This document shows positions 55,077-64,000 of a stretch of DNA of 64,000 nt, piece after piece. The DNA comes from Homarus americanus (lineage: Eukaryota > Arthropoda > Malacostraca > Decapoda > Nephropidae), in assembly GCF_018991925.1 (NCBI RefSeq), contig NW_024748870.1, positions 6,079,433-6,143,432 of the forward strand, in the 5' to 3' direction. A program made the position numbers and the translations under genes. Numbering within the stretch: the first letter of the stretch is position 1; every line of letters begins with the position of its first letter. Under the pieces are notes generated by a model, which was given only the letters and a program-made list of their open reading frames with translations, made no database searches and was not told the DNA's origin.

Positions 55077-55124
55077 AACCTAACCTAACCTAACCTAACC
55101 TAACCTAACCTAACCTAACCTAAC
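55077..55124. repeat. (CCTAA)n tract
   Basis: About nine clean CCTAA pentamers, only about 30 bp beyond the shared-flank TTAGG tract and in the opposite orientation. Confidence 0.93.
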
Positions 55125-55164
55125 GTGGGACAAAGGTAGAGAAGTAGGCTTAACTCTCCCTCCA

Positions 55165-55355
55165 ACTACCTGTTGCTCACCTGTCCCCTTACCTGCCCCT
55201 CACCTGTCCCTCACCGCTCCCTCACGAACCCCTCACCTTCCCCTCACCCCCCTCATCCTCACCCCTCACCTGCCCCCACCCCCCTCCCCGCCTCACCTCA
55301 CCTCACCTATCCCCTCACCTGCCCCTCACCTGCCCCTCACCTGCCTCTCACGACA
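55165..55355. repeat. CCCCTCACCTG repeat
   Basis: About 15 copies of an 11-12 bp C-rich unit (CCTGCCCCTCACCTG). Confidence 0.9.
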
Positions 55356-55627
55356 CCTACACTACACCACAGACACCAAATTATTATATAACAACTTTAT
55401 CATCACATATTTTTTTGCAACTTTCTCTCGGTTACAGGATATTTTCGCCAAACTTTCACTTCTTGCTTAAAAAGTATGGGTGTGGTGAATTCCTCTCGCT
55501 TTCATTCCTATAACGAAGCTAACCAGAGAGAGATGCCTTTCACCTAACTTCTCGTCTGGCCACTTAAGTTTTGGGAAGAATTTATCATTTGTCGGGTTGA
55601 TGTGGTTGGGAAATACAAGTCATATAT

Positions 55628-55740
55628 AGCAATTAACTACGGTAATTAGGGCAACTGCGGTAATTAGGGTAACTACGGTAATTAGGGCAACTACGTTAAT
55701 TAGGGCAACTACGTTAATTAAGGCTACTACGTTAACTTCC
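55628..55740. repeat. 18-bp repeat
   Basis: Six copies of GGTAATTAGGGCAACTAC, later ones diverging to GTTAATTAAGGCTACTAC. Confidence 0.88.
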
Positions 55741-56247
55741 GTTAGTAATCGTATTAAATAGTTTCTATAACGTATTTTACACCTGCAGGAATAAATTCTT
55801 GGATTAATTTGTTCCCTTCAGATTAATGTCAGTAGCTGAATAGAATAAATTACACGTTAAAAAAGATTACTGAATAAATAGTTACATTAGGAAGAATTTC
55901 AGTTAATACCTTATTTACTGAAGGTGTTGTGATGATACAGGTATTCAATTTGTGTTTTGTAAAAGGTGTTTATGACCTCTGTGTTCCAAGAGAGCTAAAA
56001 AAAAACACCTTAATCTTATGTTGAAAAAAAAATATTCACTAGGTAGACTTAATAACATGTGCAGTGAATAAATGGAAATGTTTGAAATTATATTGAAAAA
56101 TTAAAAATAAAGAAAATTTAGTTGTTTTTTGGGGGTGGGGAGGGGTGGAGGATGGGGGGAAAATTATGTTTTTGAGATTTGAGATATATTTAGAATATAT
56201 TTGGTGGTGGGGAAAATAAATAATTAGAAAAAGGTGTATTGTATGTA

Positions 56248-56294
<47 letters not shown>

Positions 56295-56690
56295 CTTAGT
56301 AATTTCTGATATACTGAATCTATGTTGGTATATTGGGGAGTAGTAAGGTCAAAAGAATATCAATTAACAGAGGCTTTCAATACCACTCTGGGGGGGCAGT
56401 AGGTGTTTTATATGAGGGAGGGGGGAGGAGGGAGACTTATTTAATCGTAAAGAAAATAAAATTAAGGATCTCTCAATAAGGAATAAAATGAAGAGGTTCT
56501 TACATAGGGGGAAAAAATATTAGTTAGGGAAAAAAAATTGATGTTATTTTCTGTCACGACTTGATTAAAGGTGTGAGGGGAGAAATGAACGACTTATTAT
56601 GGTACCTGTTACCTGTTGGTGATGACTCTTAAGGAACACCTCGGCAGTAACACAGGTAGGAGTGTTGGAAAGAGCGGCTGGGTGTTACTT
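55741..56690. other. AT-rich intergenic with (AAT)n
   Basis: (AAT)n at 56250-56292 and a G-rich patch near 56130-56160. No gene. Confidence 0.6.
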
Positions 56691-56694
56691 GTGG

Positions 56695-56714
56695 TGAGAG
56701 ACGCGGCACAAGTA

Positions 56715-56753
<39 letters not shown>

Positions 56754-56872
56754 TGTCAGGTGCGGCACAAGTAACACACAGAAGTGACTTGTGGTGTCAG
56801 GTGCGGCACAAGTAAACACAGAGAGAGAGAGAGAGAGAGTGACTTGTGGTGTCAGGTGCGGCACAAGTACTG
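56695..56872. repeat. Hairpin-forming unit alternating with (GA)n
   Basis: Three copies of a 27-bp unit, ACTTGTGGTGTCAGGTGCGG + CACAAGT, whose ends ACTTGTG and CACAAGT are reverse complements. Copies are separated by AACACAGAGAGA and (GA)n runs of different length. The first copy has a decayed left arm (ACTTGTGGTGAGAGACG). Confidence 0.85.
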
Positions 56873-56961
56873 GCGCTAATTAATGTATTACTCAACTTGG
56901 CTTTAGCTGTAATGGTCAGCCGCTTCACCCCCTCTTAGTAGTGTGTGGGAAACGTTGTATT

Positions 56962-57150
56962 TCACCCCCTCCCTCCCCTGTCTTTACCCCTTCTCCCTTC
57001 CCTTCTCTCTCCTCCCTTTCTCCCCTCCTTTTCTTCTCCCATTCCTCTCTCCTCCTCTTCTTTCCCTCCCTCCTCTCCCCTCTCCCCTCCTACCCTTTTC
57101 TCTCCCCTCCTCTCCCCTCCCCTCCCTGTCTTCTCCCCTCCTTCCCCCAG
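56962..57150. repeat. Polypyrimidine tract
   Basis: CTCCCCTCCTCTCCC-type C/T-rich DNA; open in three frames at once, not coding. Confidence 0.9.
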
Positions 57151-59085
57151 TGAGTGACCATCCCCCGTCCCCCTACACACTGATGCTTGTTTTCACCATG
57201 GGAGCAGGACGACGTTTGAAGTATATTTTTTTGGCCACTACACGCCGGTGGGCTGCCTGAACTAAAGAGTTATTGAGGAAATGCCTTTATCACTAAGGAA
57301 AAATAACATTCGCATTTGTTTAGTTAAAAAAACACTGAAGTTGCCTCGAGAAACATTAGTAACACGTAACTTGTTTTAATAGAATGTTTCTTAATGGGAT
57401 TTAGTTGTTATACAGGAAAGTTTTATATTATTTTCAACTTAATATTTCGTCAGTGTAATACTCCAGTGGTGAAGGTCTTACTTATTGCAAGTTTTAGTCT
57501 AAATGGTTATAAGTTATTGACACAGTGCAGAGAAAATTTAATTATGATTCCATGTACAAATATAGACTTATAAATGTTTTGCAGGTAAGACATCACCTGA
57601 CGGCTCCTGCACCTGGCTGGCGTAAAGGTGATGGGGTGCTGTGTACGCTTACCTGGGTGTTGATCATACACCTGGGCGATGATCACACACCTGGATAAAT
57701 GCAGCACATCACTGAACAAGACTCCTACAAGGTAAATGTTCTGTGATGCATTATTATTTATTATAAAAAAGCTCAGGTGTATTATGTGTCACTACAGGTA
57801 AATGGAAAACTCGCTCTGTTTACCATCGTCTTCAGCCATACTCGTGACCTTAACTGAGGATCTTGTAGACGGCATTGTGTCTCGTTCACTCACGGTCAGA
57901 GAAGACTCTGTTTCATAGTTCCTGTATCGTACAAGTGATTAGTTCCTTGTTTGTATCTACTGTAATTATCATACCGTGTGTGTGTGTGTGTGTGCGTGTG
58001 CGTGTGTGTGTGCGTGTGCGTGTGCGTGTGTGTGTGTGTACTAACTACAGGAGGGCGATACAGGCACTACAGGAGACACACATCTACAGAGTGATGTGCC
58101 TCTTTCTACAAATTACGTAGTTGACGTTATAATGTATCAGTGCGCCTCAACTAATAAGGTTTAATAGAGATTTACCTTTCTAGTTATACACGAGTTACCT
58201 GTGTTAATTTAGCTTAATTACCTGGAGACTATACAGGTAAATTCATATAAAAACTCTTATGGTTACTTACGAGGATGAAAGATGTATTCAACTCGATTAT
58301 TGTATTGTGATATTGTATTCCAGTCTCTGTTATTCATCATTCATTCCCACATAAATTAACTATACATTTTATATATTTCTTCATTTAAATATCTGATGAA
58401 TTGATAACCATTTAAGCGGAGTATTTCTTACAGTGGAGTATATGATAACAGTAATAACTCCAGTGGTTAATCCTTGACTCACGGTTGAAAAATATGGTTC
58501 ATAAAATAGTAAATCGCTAGAGATATATTTGGGAATAAAGTTGTTCCAATTTTTGCCCGAGTGAAGCATTCTGGTGGAACTGTTCACTACCTCGTGTTGA
58601 AAGGTCGAGTGGGGATTTTACCTGACGGATTATTTAGTATATATATATATATACTGTGTGTGGGGGGGAGAACGCGTGTTAATATACCATTATACCACAA
58701 CTTACATCAGGAACTAATCACTGGGCGTTGCAGAAGTGGAACACCTCTCTCTCTCTCTATCCTTCACAACCCGGATTTAATTAACAGCTGACCCTCCTTC
58801 CCTAACTTAAACTTTCTTGGGAATTTCCATATTTTACCTGAGAAGTTATTCAAAGATTAAACTCATTTTCACGTAGAGTTTAAAAAAATGCAAGAAAAAT
58901 ATCGAGAAGTAATTAATTTTATACCAGACTCGTAATTTTCAGGAAGGATCATTTATTTGATTTTTTTTCGTGTATTTAAAAGTATATATATATATAGATC
59001 CAGGTGAGAGCTTTTTAATATCTAGGGTCGAAGTCTGTTAGTTGTTTCTAAATGTTTGCTGTGGTGGTGACGGTGTGGGTGTGAG
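57151..59085. other. Intergenic, mostly unique
   Basis: Compound (GT)n/(GTGC)n at 57977-58040 and (AT)n at 58640-58654 and 58983-58996. On the minus strand a 72-bp segment at 57733-57655 is bounded by an acceptor-like TTACCTTGTAG and a donor-like CAG/GTAAGC and is open in one frame, but has no homology I recognise. No gene called. Confidence 0.45.
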
Positions 59086-59089
59086 TCAG

Positions 59090-59158
59090 GGGAGAAGGGA
59101 GGGTGAGGGTGAGGGGTGAGGGTGAGGGTGAGGGGAGGGTGAGGGGAGGGGTGAACAA
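59090..59158. repeat. (GGTGAG)n G-rich repeat
   Basis: GAGGGTGAGGGTGAGGGGTG-type purine-rich array, about 65 bp. Confidence 0.88.
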
Positions 59159-60258
59159 TGGAATAACTTTCTCTTATGGAGGCAGAGAACAGGCTAGTTG
59201 GTAGCAATAACAAGTGTTCATTCTGTTGTGTTGTTAAGTTCAAGGGATCCCAGAACACCTTACCTAAGACATTTCATTTGTTGTGGTTGAATGTGGGTGC
59301 GCCAAGTGATATACGGTGTTATATCTCACCACAACACTCATTCAGAGTATTGAGCAGTTTAACAGGTTTCAGCAACAACACCTCCCCCTCTTTCTCTTCT
59401 TCCCCCTCCTCTTCCTCCTCCTTCTCTTCCTCTTCCTCCTACTATTACAACACACAAACCCAACACAACACACCAGGTACCTTCCTCACGTCAACTAACA
59501 CAAGCAGAGGCGCGGTTTTTGTAAGCGTGTTGAGAGAGCGACAGGAAGAGTCGTGACAGCAGGGGCGGGAAGACACTCAGTACTCAGCTGATTGTCTCTC
59601 CCAATACCGAGAGAATCACCAATTGAGTTACTTAGATTCGCAAGCCGGAACCAGGAGACGTTTTGACTATCTTAGATTGAAGATGTTATATAGATATGTC
59701 ATTGGTGGAGTAAGTGACCTGAGTGTGATGTTCACCTGTGTTCACCTGTGTTATGGTGCTTCCAATTAACCTGTTTAATGAAGGAAATATTATTACCTTA
59801 GGTTTAACTGACTTTCTGATGTAACACACTTGGCTATTGATGGAATTTTGAATAAACTATCAAATGAGAGGAATTGAGACTAAATTATGCCATTGCATCA
59901 TTAACCACAAACACCAATTCATACTAAGAGAAGAAACATCAGACGTTAGCCAATACGTCTTTTTTTTTGTTCTCTTGGGTGTTGGGGGTGACTAAGACAG
60001 ATGGTAAAGACGCGTGACAAATGTTTGGTTGGCCCATGAATACATCTGTTGGGAAGGCAGGAAACTAACTTCTTCTGGCTAGTCAAACAACACAGGAAAT
60101 TGGATGTTTTATGTGGGAATACGTACGTTGAGGGCTAAGTCAAAGTGATGTAAATTAGGAGGAATATACAAACGCCATTTTATGTTTATTTACGGTGGAT
60201 GGATGCTGCCAGCGCCCCTTGTGGTGATAAAGTAAAACTAACTCTTCTCACCTCGGAG
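59159..60258. other. Intergenic with CTCCTCTTCC tract
   Basis: Pyrimidine-rich 59386-59440. A 126-aa + strand frame (59176-59556) has ordinary composition on both sides of this tract but no domain I recognise; it is not called as a gene. Remaining DNA is unique and AT-rich. Confidence 0.4.
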
Positions 60259-60260
60259 TA

Positions 60261-60431
60261 CAGTCAGTCACAAAAGTCCTGTCATCTCTTCGATTGAACC
60301 ACGAACCCCGGGATTCAAACTCATGAATCCGAAGCATTTATGGATAGAAAAATATATCAGTTTACTGCTTCGGGTTCACGAGTCTGAATCTCTCGTGGTT
60401 CAGGAGGAGAGGCGACAAGACTGCGAAACAG
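60261..60431. mobile_element. Foldback element, family C copy 2
   Basis: CAGTCAGTCACAAAAGTCCT through GATTCAAACTCATGAATCCG is nearly identical to 32137-32215. The right arm TGCTTCGGGTTCACGAGTCT...GGAGAGGCGACAAGACTGCGAAACAG has lost about 13 bp relative to copy 1. The high identity between copies 28 kb apart points to recent mobility. Confidence 0.82.
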
Positions 60432-61132
60432 TGGAGAGGAGACTTTACCCTCGTCTCTACAACAACACACACCATTATTGACTCAGATTATCTTATTTAC
60501 CACATCATTGATCACCTTGACGCACAGTACATCACATTCCGATCAAATTGCGTTTTTATATTGAGGTAATATACTCATACGTATACCAAAGGACCTATAA
60601 AAATACATATATCTTTAGGCATACATCTATACATATTATTCATCATGTATATATTATAATCAATTCGTTATACTTACATCTAGTGGCTCAGCATAATATA
60701 AACCCACAAATCCAAAACAAATATTAAAATACACAGAAGAAAATCCCTGTAAAATCTGTCTTGCTGGTATTGTTAGCCACGTCGGTCAGATGGAGTGTAC
60801 TGCACCACGAACAAAATCCCTAGTAACAATGTTCATATTTGTGAAAGGATTTAGCGTTGAAGGTCACACTACAGGCTTTGTGTTACGCTAAATGCAACAA
60901 AAATAATAAACAGAGAGAAAAAAAAAAAACGATATTGGGAAAATTTGATAAATGTTTTGTTTTTTCTTTCGTCCATTTAGAGGAGAAAAAAATGTTTGCC
61001 AAAGCCGGAAACTTAATTAACGGGATATAAAAAGGTAAGGAAATTGGACACATTACGCGATAGGACATTGTGAGTAACAACAGGAAGTAAACCCGATGGG
61101 CTCAGTTGTCAACAGCAGCCGAGCGAGACAAT

Positions 61133-61183
<51 letters not shown>

Positions 61184-61585
61184 CACTAACACACACACAC
61201 ACACCCTCGTTATAAAGGTTAAACACCAAGGCCTGACAATAGTTAGTTTTTTCCATGTGAGATTAAATTTCCACGACGATAATAATCAATAGAATTACAA
61301 TAACTGTTTATACTGTGAAGGTAAGAGTAGCGCGGCTTATTCTCACCTGTCTGGGGTAGTGCTTCATATTTAACATCTGTCGCTTAGCTTGTGATGAGAC
61401 AGGGACAAGCACTGTTAAAATGATGCTTCCATTATTTCTGTCCACCAGTTTTCCTCAGTTAGCGGCTCCTTCCCTGACAGTTTAACTTTATAATCTATTC
61501 AGTAAATCTTCGACTTTGTTTAGTGAAGTATTTAAGAGTGTGTTTGACGTTAGTGTCTTGTGGGTCGAAGCCTCACTGTAAATTA
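60432..61585. other. AT-rich intergenic with (GT)n
   Basis: (GT)n at 61135-61182 followed closely by ACTAACACACACACAC (61185-61204), giving a GT/AC inverted pair. No gene. Confidence 0.6.
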
Positions 61586-61589
61586 GCTG

Positions 61590-61928
61590 GAGTGTGTGTG
61601 AGAGTCTTTGGCAGTGTGTGTGAGAGTCTTTGGCAGTGTGTGTGAGAGTCTTTGGCAGTGTGTGTGAGAGTCTTTGGCAGTGTGTGTGAGAGTCTTTGGC
61701 AGTTTCTGGGAGTCTTTGGCAATCTGTGTGTGTGTGTGAGTCTTTGGCAGGTGTGTGAGAGTCTTTGGCAGTGTGTGTGAGAGTCTTTGGCAGTGTGTGT
61801 GAGAGTCTTTGGCAGTGTGTGTGAGAGTCTTTGGCAGTGTGTGTGAGAGTCTTTGGCAGTGTGTGTGAGAGTCTTTGGCAGTTTCTGGGAGTCTTTGGCA
61901 ATCTGTGGGAGTCTTTAAGAGTCTTTAA
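61590..61928. repeat. 22-bp minisatellite
   Basis: About 15 copies of AGTGTGTGTGAGAGTCTTTG + GC, with two interruptions by a TTTCTGGGAGTCTTTGGCAA form at about 61700 and 61880 that suggest a roughly 180-bp higher-order unit. The minus-strand 155-aa frame (AKDSHTHCQRL repeats) is read-through. Confidence 0.92.
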
Positions 61929-61984
61929 AAGTCTAAGAAAACTCTCTGGGATCACAATGTCCCCAAGTTAAATAATCAACAGCA

Positions 61985-62027
61985 ATCCTAACCTAACCTA
62001 ACCTAACCTAACCTAACCTAACCTAAT
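61985..62027. repeat. (CCTAA)n tract
   Basis: About eight CCTAA pentamers. Confidence 0.92.
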
Positions 62028-62342
62028 CAAATCAAGTTTCACACATAAAAAAAAAATAATAATCTCCAAGACTCTATTTCAGGGTCACGTCAGCTAAGGA
62101 ATATTATAAACATTTCTAACATCTATTCACTCAAATATTTCTTTCTATGTTATTGTGTTTTTAAACTAATATATGTAAATTAAAAACCAGCGCCTGCCAG
62201 GTATAAATTTACCTTACGTATGATGAAAGCGTCGGTGTCAGGTGTTGTCAAGTGTCGGGAGAATTTTGAATCGTAACTATACAAACATTTGCCAGAGGAA
62301 AAAAAAATGAAGGGAAAAAAGTGAAATGTTGTGGTGATAATT
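62028..62342. other. Short unique segment
   Basis: AT-rich; nothing recognised. Confidence 0.5.
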
Positions 62343-62344
62343 TC

Positions 62345-63142
62345 CTCTGGTGTTTACTTAGCTGATGAGGTTGTTTACTAGTTGATGGGGTTGTTTACGA
62401 GTTGATGGGGTTGTTTACGAGTTGATGGGGTTGTTTACTAGTTGGTGGGGTTGTCTACTAGTTGATGAGGTTGTTTACTAGTTGGTGGGGTTGTTTACTA
62501 GTTGGTGGGGTTGTTTACTAGTTGGCGGGGTTGTTTACTAGTTGGTGGGGTTGTCTACTAGTTGATGAGGTTGTTTACTAGTTGGTGGGGTTGTTTACTA
62601 GTTGGTGGGGTTGGTGGGGTTGTTTACTAGTTGGTGGGGTTGTTTACGAGTTGATGAGGATGTTTACTAGTTGGTGGGGTTGTTTACTAGTTGGTGGGGT
62701 TGTTTACTAGTTGGTGGGGTTGTTACTAGTTGATGAGGTTGTTTACTAGTTGATGGGTTGTTTACTAGTTGGTGGGTTGTTCTAGTTGATGAGGTTGTTT
62801 ACTAGTTGGTGGGTTTTACTAGTTGGTGGGGTTGTTTACTAGTTTTAGTTGGCGGGGTTGTTTACTAGTTGGTGGGGTTGTTTACTAGTTGGTGGGGTTG
62901 TTTACCAGTTGGTGGGGTTGTTTACTAGTTGGTGGGGTTGTTTACTAGTTGGTGGGGTTGTTTACTAGTTGGTGGGGTTGTTTACTAGTTGGTGGGGTTG
63001 TTTACTAGTTGGTGAGGTTGTTTACTGGTTGCTGGGGTTCTTTACTAGTTGATGGGGTTGTTTACTAGTTGGTGGGGTTGTTTACTAGTTGGTGGGGTTG
63101 TTTACTAGTTGGTGGGGTTGTTTACTAGTTGATGGGGTTGTT
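62345..63142. repeat. 21-bp minisatellite
   Basis: About 37 copies of GTTGTTTACTAGTTGGTGGG + G. Variants (GATGAGG, GGCGGGG, TACGAG) recur in a pattern in the first third. Several copies at 62600-62850 have small deletions or partial duplication; copies after 62860 are nearly identical. Confidence 0.95.
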
Positions 63143-63159
63143 TTCTTGATATCCAGTAT

Positions 63160-63355
63160 TTTGATTTTCCCTCGACGTTTACGGTCTTGAATTCGCGAAA
63201 TTTACGGTCTACAGTTAGCGAAATTCTGGGTCTGTAGTTCGCAAAGTTTTGGGCCTATAATTCGCGAACTTTTCGGTCTATAGTTCGCGAATTTTACGGC
63301 CATTAGTTTGCAAAGTTTATGGTCTTTAGTTCGCGATGTTTACAGACTCTAGTTG
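63160..63355. repeat. 23-bp CpG-rich TCGCGAA repeat
   Basis: About eight diverged copies of AGTTCGCGAAATTTACGGTC + TAT, directly after the 21-bp array. The palindromic TCGCGA core is kept in about half the copies; others decay to TTGCAAA or TCGCAAA as CpG loss predicts. Confidence 0.85.
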
Positions 63356-63621
63356 ACAATGATCCTCCAGATATGGTTTGCTGCTCTCAACAATATAGTT
63401 GTATTTACTGCAGTGTTAAGCTGCTGTGTTATCCAGCCTCGGGAGGGAAGCCTGGCCGGTACATGAATAAATCCTTTTGGTTATAACTTCATGTACAGAT
63501 CTTGCCGGGGACAGGAGACCAATTTAAATATCTTCTTTTTATCCTCAAGTCAGATGTATTTGCAGATATGACATGTGTGTATGATATTTTCAACCATATA
63601 ACATGTTGGTACAATCGCCTT
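63356..63621. other. Short unique segment
   Basis: Nothing recognised. Confidence 0.5.
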
Positions 63622-63808
63622 CACTTCTACCTGGTACAGTGGCTGGTGTGTTTTGTGAGATGTGGCAATACTGTGAAAGGCTTCTGTAGCATCTTTAGTC
63701 CAGCTACTGTTGTGAGATCCCTTAGGGGCATTCAGGGTGTTTTGATATTATGTAAATAAACACAATGGTGACAAATCTCACACAATGGGTCTGTCAGTGT
63801 ATCAGGTA
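63622..63808. mobile_element. Palindromic MITE, family B copy 2
   Basis: CACTTCTACCTGGTACAGTG and GTGTTTTGTGAGATGTGGCA at the left, GGTGACAAATCTCACACAAT at the right. The internal TTGTGAGATCCCTTAGGG and GTAAATAAACACAA match copy 1 at 23367-23573 in order. The right arm is more diverged than in copy 1. The 85-aa frame across it is not a gene. Confidence 0.78.
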
Positions 63809-64000
63809 TGAATGGAGGCGACTGACTGTTAAAAAATTCCAGGTTACGTAAAATGTTTCACCTAAGTCATTTTTCCACTACTGTATTATTCAGGGTTTAT
63901 CTTTCACTACTGTTTTATCCATGGTTTAAGCCAATTAGTATTTGTTTACACTGTTGAGGTCTTTAAACTGGTTCCGTCTATTCACGTCACAAAAGGTCGC
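63809..64000. other. Terminal unique segment
   Basis: Two short copies of TTTCACTACTGTTTTATCCA-like sequence near 63870-63930; otherwise nothing recognised. Confidence 0.5.

Noticed and set aside
57655..57733. Possible 72-bp internal exon on the minus strand (TTGTAG acceptor, CAG/GTAAGC donor)
   Set aside because: Open in one frame only, encodes no recognisable motif, and no neighbouring exon was found; chance is likely in 64 kb.
59176..59556. 126-aa + strand frame
   Set aside because: Includes a Ser-rich microsatellite segment; flanking residues match no family I know and no exon signals were evident.

Overview
This window looks like non-coding, repeat-saturated nuclear DNA from an arthropod, most plausibly a decapod crustacean. 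The main clues are many interstitial tracts of the pentamer TTAGG/CCTAA (the ancestral arthropod telomere repeat), a very high load of long (AC)n, (AG)n and trinucleotide microsatellites, and many kilobase-scale minisatellites between short AT-rich unique stretches. There is no bacterial-style operon, rRNA, intact tRNA, CRISPR array or viral gene. I could not recognise a single intact host protein-coding gene. Nearly all long open frames are microsatellite or minisatellite read-through (poly-HT, poly-CV, poly-SL, poly-P and similar) and are not reported as genes.

Layout. 0-5 kb: paired CA tracts, a 27-bp G-rich minisatellite, a (GTAT)n tract, a G-rich block and a long (AC)n. 5-10 kb: an inverted array of a TTAA-flanked 22-bp unit, a complete short hAT element with 8-bp target duplication that keeps the C-terminal dimerisation domain, a 430-bp higher-order TTAGG array, a 34-bp minisatellite and a second 22-bp-unit array. 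10-20 kb: a small GC-rich, CpG-bearing island at 10.38-10.61 kb (the only promoter/first-exon-like place), a nearly homogeneous 47-bp minisatellite, a pogo/Tigger-like MITE, tRNA-derived SINE copies, a 1-kb 32-bp satellite and a 0.7-kb 29-bp satellite. 20-29 kb: 21-bp and 28-bp minisatellites, a palindromic MITE, a TAGGG-variant array, and 2.8 kb of 50-bp and 25-bp satellites. 29-33 kb: the longest quiet unique stretch, with one foldback element. 33-49 kb: C-, CT- and GTT-rich low-complexity blocks, a (AGGTC)n tract, a 32-bp minisatellite, a tiny TA-flanked MITE, a 1.5-kb 52-bp satellite and two SINEs. 49.2-50.9 kb: a 5'-truncated LINE reverse transcriptase with one frameshift, inserted inside a GT microsatellite. 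51-64 kb: further TTAGG-type arrays, a second 64-bp-unit MITE, a second full foldback element and a 21-bp minisatellite, closing with a CpG-rich TCGCGAA array and a second copy of the palindromic MITE.

The parts do not form a pathway. The functional story is one of genome dynamics: DNA transposons (hAT, pogo/Tigger-like, possibly piggyBac-like), palindromic MITEs, Pol III SINEs and a LINE seeding tandem repeats that then expanded. The best candidates for something undescribed are (i) MITEs sharing an internal 64-bp tandem unit made of terminal-repeat pieces, (ii) inverted arrays of a TTAA-bounded 22-bp transposon-end-like unit, (iii) TTAGG tracts sharing one 3' flank, suggesting dispersal by a mobile element, and (iv) a 52-bp satellite carrying an inverted CCAAT box and a CRE-like motif in every unit. 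All repeat periods were counted by eye.
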